Source of the DNA: Pedobacter sp. Leaf41
GTDB taxonomy: Bacteria > Bacteroidota > Bacteroidia > Sphingobacteriales > Sphingobacteriaceae
Assembly: GCF_001422545.1 (NCBI RefSeq)
Contig: NZ_LMLE01000001.1
Location: 1,373 to 65,372 of the forward strand
Direction of reading: 5' to 3'
DNA: 64,000 nucleotides
A program made the position numbers and the translations under genes. Below the pieces are notes generated by a model. The model did not search any database. It was not told the DNA's origin and saw only the letters and a list, made by a program, of their open reading frames with translations. This document shows, in pieces, positions 44,798-54,148 of the stretch (its first letter is position 1; every line of letters begins with the position of its first letter).

Positions 44798-46444
44798 CTA
44801 AAGACTAACGCCTCTTTTCCAAGGAATAAAGTCGTCTTGATTTAAGAGTACAGCTTTCGGAATTACTTCGCCACTGGCTGCTTTAATGCAATATTCTAAA
44901 ATGTCTTCACCCATTTGCTCAATGGTTTTCTCACCTTCAATTACCGGCCCGCAGTTGATATCGATAATATCGCCCATGCGTTTAGTTAAAGCATTATTGG
45001 TAGAAACTTTTATGGTGGGGCAAACCGGATTGCCTGTTGGTGTACCTAAGCCTGTGGTAAATAAAATCAATGTTGCGCCTGACGCCGCTTTTCCTGTAGT
45101 CGCTTCTACATCGTTTCCAGGTGTACAAACCAGATTTAAACCGGGTTTTGTAGCAGGTTCGGTATAATCCAACACATCTTCCACTGGTGATGTTCCGCCT
45201 TTTTTAGCGGCACCAGTACTTTTTATGGCATCGGTAATCAAACCATCTTTGATATTACCGGGAGACGGATTCATAAAAAATCCAGAGCCAACGTTTTCTG
45301 CTGCCTGGTTGTAAGCCGTCATTAACTGAATAAATTTACGTGCTGCAGTTTCATCCTTTGTCCGATCAATCAATTGTTGTTCAGCGCCACAAAGTTCTGG
45401 AAACTCGGCTAGAAGAACAGTTCCGCCCAGGCCTACCAATAAATCAGAAGTATAGCCAACTGCAGGGTTAGCGCTAATGCCACTAAAACCATCGCTACCA
45501 CCACATTTCACACCCAAAACCAGTTTGCTTAATGGCGCTGGCTGACGCTCGATTTTATTAATTTCAGTCAAACCGATAAAGGTTTTTCTAATGGCTTCTT
45601 TAACTAATTGTTCTTCACTTTGCGATTGTTGTTGTTCGAAAATGAATAAGGGTTTATCAAAATTTGGTGAACGCAATTTCAAATCATCAACAAAATCTTT
45701 TACCTGCAAATTCTGGCAGCCCAAGCTTAAAACGGTAACGCCTGCAACATTTGGATGATCAGCATAAGCGGCTAAGAGTTTACTCAACACAGCAGCATCC
45801 TGACGTGTACCGCCACAACCACCCTGATGGTTCAAAAACTTTATCCCATCAACATTTTTGAAAATACGGTTAGCCTCAGGATTCGCTTGTCCGATTGAGC
45901 TCGAATCTGCTTCTTCCAGAATTTCACCAGCTTTGTAAGCTTCTACCAGGTGATGCGCATAAGTTTTGTACCTATCGGTTACGGCATAACCCAATTCATT
46001 ATGTAAGGCTTCGCGAATTACATCAAGATTGCGGTTTTCGCAAAAAACGGTAGGAATAAATAACCAGTAGTTGGCAGTTCCTACGCGACCATCATTGCGG
46101 ATATAACCATTGAAAGTTCTGCCTTCAAATTTGGATACATCTGGCGCATGCCATTCATAGTGGTAAGGTCTAAACTCGTAAGGATCTGAAGCATGTTTAG
46201 TATTTTCAGTATCCATTAAGCCGCCTTTAAGGATAAAATGTTGCGCCTTCCCAACCAGAACACCATACATAATGATGTGATCTCCGGCATTCATATCCTG
46301 CATAAAAAATTTATGCTTGGCCTTAATATCATCCTGTAAAGTATATTCTTGCCCATCGTGTATAATGGTTTCGCCTTTTGCAAGATCTTGCAGGGCAACA
46401 AGTACGTTATCGTTAGGATGGATTTTTAAAATTCTAGTAACCAT
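44798..46444 (-). CDS. uxaA: Altronate dehydratase
   Basis: 548 residues. N-terminal SAF-type domain (about 1-95: ILKIHPNDNVLVALQDL, HKFFMQDMNAGDHIIMYG) and a C-terminal catalytic part (about 105-545) with YWLFIPTVFCENRN, HQGGCGGTRQDA, LGVKCGGSDGFSGISANP and FTTGLGTPTGNPVCPTIKV. It dehydrates altronate to 2-keto-3-deoxygluconate. It lies between uxaB and uxaC, 15 bp after uxaB. Confidence 0.95.
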   Translation of the reverse strand: MVTRILKIHPNDNVLVALQDLAKGETIIHDGQEYTLQDDIKAKHKFFMQDMNAGDHIIMYGVLVGKAQHFILKGGLMDTENTKHASDPYEFRPYHYEWHAPDVSKFEGRTFNGYIRNDGRVGTANYWLFIPTVFCENRNLDVIREALHNELGYAVTDRYKTYAHHLVEAYKAGEILEEADSSSIGQANPEANRIFKNVDGIKFLNHQGGCGGTRQDAAVLSKLLAAYADHPNVAGVTVLSLGCQNLQVKDFVDDLKLRSPNFDKPLFIFEQQQSQSEEQLVKEAIRKTFIGLTEINKIERQPAPLSKLVLGVKCGGSDGFSGISANPAVGYTSDLLVGLGGTVLLAEFPELCGAEQQLIDRTKDETAARKFIQLMTAYNQAAENVGSGFFMNPSPGNIKDGLITDAIKSTGAAKKGGTSPVEDVLDYTEPATKPGLNLVCTPGNDVEATTGKAASGATLILFTTGLGTPTGNPVCPTIKVSTNNALTKRMGDIIDINCGPVIEGEKTIEQMGEDILEYCIKAASGEVIPKAVLLNQDDFIPWKRGVSL

Positions 46445-46459
46445 TTTAATTGTTCTTTC

Positions 46460-47956
46460 TTAGTGCAAGTTACTCAAAGTTTCTTTTGCACCTTTATTTT
46501 GTAATAAATCTACATAAGATTTTACCGCAGCATTAAAACCAGGATAGTTGTTCAGGTTTTTATCCCAAAGCCTTCTATCACCCAACGTACTGTCTACTAC
46601 AGTTTCTGGGTTTTTCCAGTAATTGTGTAATACTTCTGCAAATTCATCTTGTATCGGGAATGATTTTCCATTTATTGTCGACGTATAAGTATCGCCATCT
46701 TTGGCAGCATTCATATAAATGATGTAAGCAGCAACGCCGAGTGCAGTTAATTGAGGTACTTCATTTTTCAATGCATAATATCTTCTAATTAAAGGCATAT
46801 TACGCATCTGCAATTTTTGCGTGTAATTTAAGGTAATGGCATGCCATTGGTGTGCTAATGATGGATTGCTGAAACGATCGATAACACTTTCGGCAAAAGC
46901 TAATGCTTCTTCTTTGGTAATGTCGCCACTTTCTACCACAGGAACAATTTCCTCTTTCATCAACTTTAAAACATGATTAGAGAATGATTTATCTGCCATG
47001 GCCTCTTTAACGGTATGGAAACCCGCTAAAATGGCTAATCCGCAACTAATGGTATGTGTACCGTTAAGCAAGCGAAGCTTAAGTTCTTTAAATTTATCGA
47101 TGGAAGGAACGATGAAAACACCCTTATCAGCCGAAGCAAATGACAATACTTCTTTCACTTTTTCGCTCGCCGATTCGATGGCCCAAAGTCTGAAAGGTTC
47201 TGCCATAATCATTAAGCCATCGGTGTAACCCAACTCTGCTTCCAATGCTTTTTGCGATGCTTCAGGCAATCTTCCCGGAACAATTCTATCTACTAGCGTT
47301 TTGCAAAAATGATTAGCAGTTCTTAACCAGTTTTCGAAATCCCAACCCAACTTGTTTTGAATGGCTAAGTCTAGCACAATTTCTTTCAACTTATCTGCGT
47401 TATCGCTGATCAATTCAGTTGGTACGATTACCATTCCACTTTCTTCCGATCCGTTGAAGGCTTTATATCTTTCATGCAAAAAGGCCAATAACTTCCCCGG
47501 AAAAGATTGTGGTGGGGTATCAGTAATTTTATCTTCGCTTTTCACAATTCCAACTTCTGTGGTATTCGAAATTACCACTTTCAATTCTGGCTGATGTGCT
47601 GTTTTTAAAATCTCTGCCCACTCTGATGTTGCAGATAAAACACGACTAATTGATGAATTGATCATGTTTTCTTCAACCTCAACGCCATCCTCAATACCTT
47701 TAACACTTAGCGTATACAAATTATCCTGATCAGCAAAATCATCAACTCCAGCTTTCGAAGTAGTTTTAACCACAACAATTCTTCCGTTAAAAATGCCTTG
47801 ATGGTTGGCTTTATCGATAAAATAATCAGGTAAACCGCGTAACAAAACGCCAGTGCCAAACTGAATTACCTTCTCTGGTAACTCCAACATTTCAGCAGTT
47901 GGTTTAATCACCTTTTCTCCGCTGATGTTTTTTAGATTTTCTTTGTTTAAAAGCAT
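46460..47956 (-). CDS. uxaB: Tagaturonate reductase (altronate oxidoreductase)
   Basis: 498 residues of the mannitol dehydrogenase/UxaB group. The N-terminal NAD-binding region is VIQFGTGVLLRGLPDYFIDKAN (about 30-51), with VVISNTTEVGI and a catalytic-type segment LKLRLLNGTHTISCGLAILAG (Lys/Asn/His, about 290-315). It reduces tagaturonate to altronate. With uxaA, uxaC, kdgK and eda it completes the galacturonate isomerase pathway. Confidence 0.94.
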   Translation of the reverse strand: MLLNKENLKNISGEKVIKPTAEMLELPEKVIQFGTGVLLRGLPDYFIDKANHQGIFNGRIVVVKTTSKAGVDDFADQDNLYTLSVKGIEDGVEVEENMINSSISRVLSATSEWAEILKTAHQPELKVVISNTTEVGIVKSEDKITDTPPQSFPGKLLAFLHERYKAFNGSEESGMVIVPTELISDNADKLKEIVLDLAIQNKLGWDFENWLRTANHFCKTLVDRIVPGRLPEASQKALEAELGYTDGLMIMAEPFRLWAIESASEKVKEVLSFASADKGVFIVPSIDKFKELKLRLLNGTHTISCGLAILAGFHTVKEAMADKSFSNHVLKLMKEEIVPVVESGDITKEEALAFAESVIDRFSNPSLAHQWHAITLNYTQKLQMRNMPLIRRYYALKNEVPQLTALGVAAYIIYMNAAKDGDTYTSTINGKSFPIQDEFAEVLHNYWKNPETVVDSTLGDRRLWDKNLNNYPGFNAAVKSYVDLLQNKGAKETLSNLH

Positions 47957-48007
47957 GTTTTATTGTTTAATCACCAAGCGCCAAGGCACGAAGTGTGATT
48001 TTAATTA

Positions 48008-49024
48008 TTATTTTTCCTTAGTGGCTAACCACTTCGGGTATTCCTTTTCAATTAATTTCTGGCCCCAGCTACCGTACCAGGCGTAGCCATTTCTTCGCTC
48101 TGGAATCAACTCTTCTAACTTTAACTTGATTGAGTTATCGCGATCGCCGAAAATGGGAACATTTTTATCCAGATCGTAAAACCGGGCCCAAGCCATGCTG
48201 CTATTATCTTGAACCAATGCCGCGGTTTTGCCTTTTTCTCTGTCGAAACGATAACCCGATATTTTGTAGGTATCAAACCACTTTACTGCAGCTGCAATAG
48301 ATTTTTTAATTTCTGCTGATGGACTTTTAATACCCATTAAAAAGCGGATAATACCAACTGATTCGCTTGTAGCTAATGAGGCGGGTTCGAAGTTTCTGGC
48401 TTTTGCAGGCAGCATGGTATCCTTATCATATTGAGCCGCCCAAATGCTTAATTCTCCTTTTTGTTTAACCTGAGTTTTTAGAATACAATCGATACCTTTC
48501 GCAATCGCCTTTTCAGCTCTGCCAACATACCTTTGATCCACTAAATCAAAATCATTTTTTTTCTCCGCTACATCCCGCAGGATGTTCAAAACATTGATCA
48601 TCGCATCATCGTTAAAAGTAATTTGCGATCGATATAAAGATTGGTCGGGATAATATTGTGGCCAGCCTCCATTTGGGTATTGTGCTGCCAAAATATAATC
48701 GAGGCCTTTTTCTGCAGCCTTTAAGTAGGCTTTATTCTGTGTTTTCTTATAAGCGCCAATTAAATAAACAACTTCTCTACTTGTTGCTTTATTATCAAAT
48801 GTAGCATGTTTATCAGTAGTCGCTTTTACTTTTGCTAACAGTTCTGGTGTTAAAGTGGCGCCATAATTAACCACACTTTTATCTTCCAGCTGTTTCGGCC
48901 AGCCTCCATTACCCAGTTGGTAAACCAGCATTTTTTCTGCAGTAGAATCTGTGGGCATTTGCGCATAGCAAGAAGCCAATAGAATGCTGCAAGCAATGGT
49001 GAATAATGTTTTGATTTTTATCAT
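48008..49024 (-). CDS. Pectate lyase, family PL10
   Basis: The start at 49024 gives 338 residues with a signal peptide and possible lipobox (LLASCYAQ). The PL10 alpha/alpha-toroid features are visible: GNGGWPKQLEDKS (about 37-50), YPNGGWPQYYPDQS, FNDDAMINVLNIL (YNDDAM-like), SIWAAQYDKDTMLPAKARNFEPASLATSES, and YRFDREKGKTAALVQD. It cleaves de-esterified homogalacturonan by beta-elimination. It lies with GH105 and GH28 in one minus-strand series. Confidence 0.9.
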   Translation of the reverse strand: MIKIKTLFTIACSILLASCYAQMPTDSTAEKMLVYQLGNGGWPKQLEDKSVVNYGATLTPELLAKVKATTDKHATFDNKATSREVVYLIGAYKKTQNKAYLKAAEKGLDYILAAQYPNGGWPQYYPDQSLYRSQITFNDDAMINVLNILRDVAEKKNDFDLVDQRYVGRAEKAIAKGIDCILKTQVKQKGELSIWAAQYDKDTMLPAKARNFEPASLATSESVGIIRFLMGIKSPSAEIKKSIAAAVKWFDTYKISGYRFDREKGKTAALVQDNSSMAWARFYDLDKNVPIFGDRDNSIKLKLEELIPERRNGYAWYGSWGQKLIEKEYPKWLATKEK

Positions 49025-49130
49025 TTTTGTTTGGTTATTCAACAACACATTTACATAGATCAACACAAATTGAAACCAGGGTATTTGAGTCCTATGTTAT
49101 CTGCGTTCATCCTATTTATCTGTGGTTTAT

Positions 49131-51062
49131 TTACTTCTTACCAGGCACTTGCTTGATCAGCCAGTTCACTAAATCGTTAGTGGCTTTATAGTTCTCTAAA
49201 TCCTCCGGCAATTTTCTTCCATCGATATATTCGTTGTAAAACCAAGGATCGCCAACTGCGAAAACAGTTCCCTTACCATATTTTGCTGTCGCGATGAGTA
49301 CATCTCCATTGTCCGTCAATGCAGAAACCGCAGGGCTTTTAGCCGCAATTGTCGAAATCTCTTTGATGTAAACTTTCTTTGCTGTTTTAAAAATCGAATT
49401 TCCTGCAGGAATTTTAACTGCGCCTTGCTCAAAATTCTGTCCCTGAACTTTATTGCGGCTATCTTCATTAAACTTGATTCCGAACAGCTCTGGCAATGCG
49501 TTGAATTTGGTAATTTCACAGTTACCCACATCATTTAAAAGCAATACTAAAACGCCTCCCGCTTTTACCCATTCTGCAACTTGTTTGGCATGCTCAGCAT
49601 TCATAAAATTTGGGTTGGCAGTTTCCTTTTGCGTATCCGGATCAACAATGATATAGATGTTGCTACCTTTTAAGTTTGCCATTGTAGGGGCAGTTTTCAA
49701 TGTCGCGGTTTTTACACCTGCATCATTAAATACTTTGCCAAATAGAGAGAAGCCATTGTTATCATCCTCTTCCCATAAATAATGGAACGGAATTTTATCG
49801 CCCGTTGGGCCAGTCATGTACTCATTGTTGAAGAAATTATCTACCGTAACCGTTAAACCTTTTCCAGGTTTTGGCAAGGCAGCAACTTCCATTTCTGCAG
49901 CAGCACAAATGAAAGCACCCATTCCTTTCGGGTCATTTGTAATTACCTTTTCACTGATGTAATATTCAAAACTTCCGTCGCGGTAACGTGGTTTTCCACC
50001 CAAACCAGAAACAGAAACGGTTTTGGTGAGATTAATGCGCTCTTCACCAGCTTTCTCAACAAATTCTTTTTTTAAACCATTATAACCTTTATTGGCTGCA
50101 TTCATAAAAGATTGTGGCAACCAGCCGTTGCGCACCCCTTTGGCTAAACCATAAATAAACATACTCGATGCTGAACTTTCCAGGTAATTCCCTTTACGGG
50201 TAGGCATATCTAAAATATCCCACCAAACACCAGATTTTGCATCCTGATATTTTACGGTTGCCGTTGCTGTGCGGTTTAAAATGGCTAACAATTCTTTGTA
50301 TTTTGGGTGATCTTTAGGGAAATTATCTAACACATCAACGAGTGCCATAATATACCAGCCCATTGCCCTGCCCCAGAAGTTTGGCGAAAGACCTGTTTTT
50401 TTATCTGCCCACTTTTCTTCTCTGCTTTCATCGTAACCATGGTAAAGCAAACCTGTTTTTACATCCCGGGCATTTTTCTCCATCCAGATAAACTGATTTG
50501 CGATATCGTCGAAATCAGCATCTTTTTTCATCAGCTTTGCGTATTCTGCGTAAAAAGGTTGAGCCATGTAAAGTCCATCCAGCCACATTTGGTTAGGATA
50601 AATCTTTTTATGCCAGAAACCGCCTTCTTTCGTTCTCGGCTGTTTTTTAACTTGATCGTATAACTTATTAACTGCTAGCAAATACTTTTGCTGACCAGTA
50701 ACTTTGTACAACAGTAATAAGGCACGGCCATTTTTGATGTTATCGATATTAAAATCTTCTGCTTTATAGGTAGTGATGTTTCCATCTTTATCCAAATAGG
50801 CATCCATCGAACTTTGGATATATTTGAAATATTTTCCGTCGCCGGTATTGCGCCAAACGGCAGCAGCACCTTCCAAAACAACACCCATGTCGTACGACCA
50901 TTTTGGCCCTTTTTTGCCTTTTAAGATAGTGGTATCCTGCCACAATTGTTCCATTGCGGTTAAGGTTAACTGCTCAGAAAGTTTCTTTTGAGCAAAAGCA
51001 CTTTGAGATAGAATTGAAAAACCTAAAAATGCAATGGCGATATATAAAAGTGATTTCTTCAT
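49131..51062 (-). CDS. GH105 unsaturated galacturonyl hydrolase fused to DUF4350-like domain
   Basis: 643 residues, signal peptide (cleavage near AFAQ). Residues about 30-385 are a GH105 toroid with GGFWHKKIYPNQMWLDGLYMAQPFYAEYAKL and SPNFWGRAMGWYIMALVDVL (catalytic Asp in WLDGLYM). It removes the unsaturated uronic acid left by pectate lyases. Residues about 400-640 are a second domain, glutamine-amidotransferase-like/DUF4350 (VAEWVKAGGVLVLLLND, YGKGTVFAVGDPWFYNEYID), whose role is unknown. It starts 5 bp after the GH28 stop. Confidence 0.88.
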   Translation of the reverse strand: MKKSLLYIAIAFLGFSILSQSAFAQKKLSEQLTLTAMEQLWQDTTILKGKKGPKWSYDMGVVLEGAAAVWRNTGDGKYFKYIQSSMDAYLDKDGNITTYKAEDFNIDNIKNGRALLLLYKVTGQQKYLLAVNKLYDQVKKQPRTKEGGFWHKKIYPNQMWLDGLYMAQPFYAEYAKLMKKDADFDDIANQFIWMEKNARDVKTGLLYHGYDESREEKWADKKTGLSPNFWGRAMGWYIMALVDVLDNFPKDHPKYKELLAILNRTATATVKYQDAKSGVWWDILDMPTRKGNYLESSASSMFIYGLAKGVRNGWLPQSFMNAANKGYNGLKKEFVEKAGEERINLTKTVSVSGLGGKPRYRDGSFEYYISEKVITNDPKGMGAFICAAAEMEVAALPKPGKGLTVTVDNFFNNEYMTGPTGDKIPFHYLWEEDDNNGFSLFGKVFNDAGVKTATLKTAPTMANLKGSNIYIIVDPDTQKETANPNFMNAEHAKQVAEWVKAGGVLVLLLNDVGNCEITKFNALPELFGIKFNEDSRNKVQGQNFEQGAVKIPAGNSIFKTAKKVYIKEISTIAAKSPAVSALTDNGDVLIATAKYGKGTVFAVGDPWFYNEYIDGRKLPEDLENYKATNDLVNWLIKQVPGKK

Positions 51063-51067
51063 GTTTG

Positions 51068-52741
51068 TTATTTTGAGATTTCCAAAGCTTTTTTAGCTAC
51101 TTCAGCACCAATATTTGCTTGTTTTTTGGCTTGCGAAACGTTTGTTCCAGAAACTTTAACGCCCTTGGTTTTTTCACCAGAAATATCGAACAATAAGGCC
51201 GAACCTTCTTTATATTTAAAACCATCTAAGTTGATGTTGTTGCCGTTCTGAATTTTCACTACTGGATTAGTATCTTCTGTAATTACGTTTACATTTTTTA
51301 AATAAATGCCGGTACCTTCAATAATTTCCACACCTTTTTTCGCCTGGATGGTTACATTTTCCATATAAATATCTTTAATGTTCATCTCAGGCAAACCACG
51401 AACGAAAATGGCCTTTTCAGCGCCATTGGCCACTACATCTTTAATATATATATTTTTAAACTGAGGAGTGGCTTCAGTTACCGGCACCACAACTGTTTTT
51501 ATAGCTTCGCGTTTTTCGCCAGCCAAAACAATTGGATCAACGGCAGCATAATACATGTCGAACAAAATTGCTTCGCCAGGGATATCAATCATGTTGATGT
51601 TATTGATGTAGATATTTTCTACCACACCACCTCTACCGCGGGTTGTTTTAAAGCGAATGCCGATATCAGTACCAATGAATGAGCAATCATAAACCCAAAT
51701 ATTTTTAGCGCCACCGCTCATTTCGCTTCCCACAACGAAACCGCCATGTGCGTGATAAACCACGTTGTTTCTGATAATTACGTTTTCGGTCGGTTTGCCA
51801 CGTTTGCGGCCAGCTTCATCTCTACCCGATTTAATGCAGATTCCATCATCACCAACGTCAAAAGTGCTGCCCTCTATTAATACATTTTTACAAGATTCAA
51901 TATCAACACCATCGCCATTTTGTGCGAACCATGGGTTTTTAACCTGCAAATTTCTCAAGGTTAAATCTTCGCAAAGCAAAGGATGTAGGTTCCAAGCCGG
52001 AGAGTTTTGAAAAGTAACACCTTCTAAAAGGATTTTTTTGCAATTGGTTAGTACCAGCAAATTCGGGCGAAGAAAATCTTTTATGCTTTGCAAATCGGCA
52101 GTGCTTTGGCCTGCGGCAACTACCCCTGCATTTTTGGTTTTCGATCCTTTTAGTGTTTTTTCTGAAGGATACCACATTTTTCCGTCTTCGCTAACCAGGC
52201 CACCAGAAGCCACTAATTTTTTCCACTGCGATTCGGTCAGTTTATCACGTTTAACCATGCGCCAGGCGCCGCCGTTTCCATCAATAATCCCAGAGCCTGT
52301 GATGGCTATGTTTTCTAAATCAAAACCTGAAATAGGGCTTTGGTTACGCCATGCTGGCTGTCCTTCCCAGTTGCCTTCTACTAATTTATATTGATTAAAA
52401 TCATCAGTAAACTGAAGCAGAGCATCGCGTTTGAGGTGTAAATTTACGTTGCTTTTAAGTTCGATAGGGCCGGTTAACCATAAACCCCCAGGAATTAAAA
52501 CCACACCGCCGCCTTTTTGACTAACCGCCGCAATGGCCTTGTTAATGCTTTCTGTATTTAACGAAACACCATCGCCTTTGGCACCAAAACTTACAATACT
52601 GGTGGTGTCAGCTTTAATATTTACCTGTTGGATAACGGGCATGCTGGGTTTCTGTTGCGCCATAGATACGCTTACTGAAAACAAACAAATACATGCGAGG
52701 GCGATTTTAAAACGGTATAAACTACCAGAAATATGTTTCAT
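51068..52741 (-). CDS. Polygalacturonase, family GH28
   Basis: 557 residues, signal peptide (cleavage near SMAQ). A right-handed beta-helix with the GH28 active-site pattern: NGDGVD (275-280), GDDGICIKSG with paired Asp298/Asp299, AHGGFVVGSEMSGG (His332) and RFKTTRGRGG. An insertion of about 60 residues (160-225) precedes the active site. It hydrolyses homogalacturonan or its oligomers. It is the first gene of a unit with GH105 and PL10; an operator-like 15-mer and promoter lie upstream at 52780-52833. Confidence 0.93.
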   Translation of the reverse strand: MKHISGSLYRFKIALACICLFSVSVSMAQQKPSMPVIQQVNIKADTTSIVSFGAKGDGVSLNTESINKAIAAVSQKGGGVVLIPGGLWLTGPIELKSNVNLHLKRDALLQFTDDFNQYKLVEGNWEGQPAWRNQSPISGFDLENIAITGSGIIDGNGGAWRMVKRDKLTESQWKKLVASGGLVSEDGKMWYPSEKTLKGSKTKNAGVVAAGQSTADLQSIKDFLRPNLLVLTNCKKILLEGVTFQNSPAWNLHPLLCEDLTLRNLQVKNPWFAQNGDGVDIESCKNVLIEGSTFDVGDDGICIKSGRDEAGRKRGKPTENVIIRNNVVYHAHGGFVVGSEMSGGAKNIWVYDCSFIGTDIGIRFKTTRGRGGVVENIYINNINMIDIPGEAILFDMYYAAVDPIVLAGEKREAIKTVVVPVTEATPQFKNIYIKDVVANGAEKAIFVRGLPEMNIKDIYMENVTIQAKKGVEIIEGTGIYLKNVNVITEDTNPVVKIQNGNNINLDGFKYKEGSALLFDISGEKTKGVKVSGTNVSQAKKQANIGAEVAKKALEISK

Positions 52742-52779
52742 TATTTATGCTGTTAAATTATACTTGGTTATCGTAATAA

Positions 52780-52833
52780 CAAGTGTACGTTGTTTGCCGC
52801 TAAAAGCGAAGAGAAATCTATGCAAACGTTGCC
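52780..52833 (-). promoter_or_regulatory. Operator-like 15-mer and promoter of the GH28 operon
   Basis: On the minus strand GGCAACGTTTGCATA (52833-52819) differs at two positions from the site before susC. TACACTTG at 52787-52780 is a 7/8 match to the -7 consensus, 32 bp from the end of the 15-mer. A weak TTC at 52810 stands at the -33 position. Confidence 0.6.
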
Positions 52834-52900
52834 GGAGAATAAAGCAAGATTGAATATTTAAAAGGCAATTTATAGGCTGTAAATCAGCTACTTAGCTTAG

Positions 52901-53857
52901 CTATTTCCCTTCCGGATTCCATCCTCGGAAAACGTTTTCCAAAATGTAACTTTTATACTCGGTTTCGGTGAGTTGGCGCGACCAATTTACCCGCTTTTTA
53001 GCGTTTGCACCTTTTCCTGTACTTTTGTATTCGGCGTAGTAAGCTGTTTGCTCATTGCTTTCTTTACCCCAATTATTCCAACCTTCGGGGCGAATAATTT
53101 CTGGAAGTTCACATCTTAGAAAAACAACTTTAGCGTAAGGCCTCCACGGGCGACCAAGATAAAAGCTATTGGCTGCGGCATCGCCAGTAATTTTACATTT
53201 ATTAAAAACATAGCCATATTTTGTGGTATCGGATGTAGATGCAGCGGTAATATAACCTTGTTTTTTGCAATAAAGGGTACAGTTTTCAAACCAAGCAGTT
53301 GCGGCACCGAAAATATAATCAACCGTACCTTCGATGTAACAATTTTTGTAGTACTGGCGGTTGTTTGCTCCATAAGTATAGAGCGTATCCTGAAATCCCA
53401 AAAACCTGCAATTCGTAAAGGTCGATTTATCTCCACCAGCCCAAACCGCTACGGCTTGTCCAACCGGACCGGATGAATTTTCAAATGTGATATTCTCCGC
53501 TGAAAATCCTTCACCGTAAATATAAAAGCTCGATGAACCTGATGTTCCTTTATCTTCGCCAAAGGCATTTTTCTTTTGAGCATAATCATCGTAAGTCAAA
53601 ATGGTTTCGTTCAAGTTTTCGCCAATAAACTTTACATTTTTCTTCGAAGCTGCCAGAATTAATTTTTCTTTATAAATTCCTTTTTTAATAAAAATCACAG
53701 TAAGCTTATTTCTAAAGTCAGGCACTGCGTTAATGGCTTCCTGCACGGTTTTGAAATTTCCGCTCCCATCAGTCGCTACTGTGAAATCGGGCTTAAACTC
53801 GGTGGCAACTGCTGTTAAATAAACCACATTTAATAGAAATAAGATGAATACTTTCAT
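52901..53857 (-). CDS. Pectin methylesterase, family CE8 (second copy)
   Basis: The start at 53857 gives 318 residues with a signal peptide. An upstream frame to 53941 adds non-signal residues. CE8 motifs: GQAVA (133-137), GFQDTLY with Asp157, VDYIFG with Asp180, and LGRPWRPYA. The N-terminal FTVATDGSGNFKTVQEAINAV is standard. It probably acts on the same pectin as the paralogue at 35774, with which it shares the motifs but not close sequence, so an ancient rather than recent duplication is likely. It is divergent from GH43. Confidence 0.92.
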   Translation of the reverse strand: MKVFILFLLNVVYLTAVATEFKPDFTVATDGSGNFKTVQEAINAVPDFRNKLTVIFIKKGIYKEKLILAASKKNVKFIGENLNETILTYDDYAQKKNAFGEDKGTSGSSSFYIYGEGFSAENITFENSSGPVGQAVAVWAGGDKSTFTNCRFLGFQDTLYTYGANNRQYYKNCYIEGTVDYIFGAATAWFENCTLYCKKQGYITAASTSDTTKYGYVFNKCKITGDAAANSFYLGRPWRPYAKVVFLRCELPEIIRPEGWNNWGKESNEQTAYYAEYKSTGKGANAKKRVNWSRQLTETEYKSYILENVFRGWNPEGK

Positions 53858-54004
53858 AAAGATTTGGTTAGCTAAAATTATAATGGGGCACTGCTGGGAT
53901 AAAATTTCCAAGTGCCGTTTTTTAAATAATGTGATGAACAAGTTTAAACATTAAATCGCTTTCTGAACGAACTAATCTGAACTATAAATGCCGCAAACGA
54001 TGTC

Positions 54005-54058
54005 GGGAACGATTGCACAGTAAAGGGTTGCGATAAAGTAAAAAAAGGTTTAATCTTG
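54005..54058 (+). promoter_or_regulatory. Operator-like 15-mer and promoter of the GH43 gene
   Basis: GGGAACGATTGCACA (54005-54019) differs at one position from the site before susC. TTG at 54028-54030 is a good -33 element and TAATCTTG at 54051-54058 a good -7 element, 20 bp apart. The 15-mer ends 32 bp before the -7 element. GCAAACGAT lies just upstream at 53993, a possible second half-site. Confidence 0.65.
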
Positions 54059-54148
54059 TTCTTAGCGCTTGAGCAGTCGTTATTTAAAGGCAAATATTTA
54101 GTGCTTTCCGAAGACGAGATTGCTTTTCTAACCAAAATGTAATTGATC

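Noticed and set aside
52038..52394. 118-codon plus-strand frame inside GH28
   Set aside because: It lies wholly antisense to a well-supported GH28 gene and has no recognisable motif.
53858..53941. N-terminal extension of the second CE8
   Set aside because: It would place charged residues before the signal peptide; the ATG at 53857 gives a normal signal sequence.
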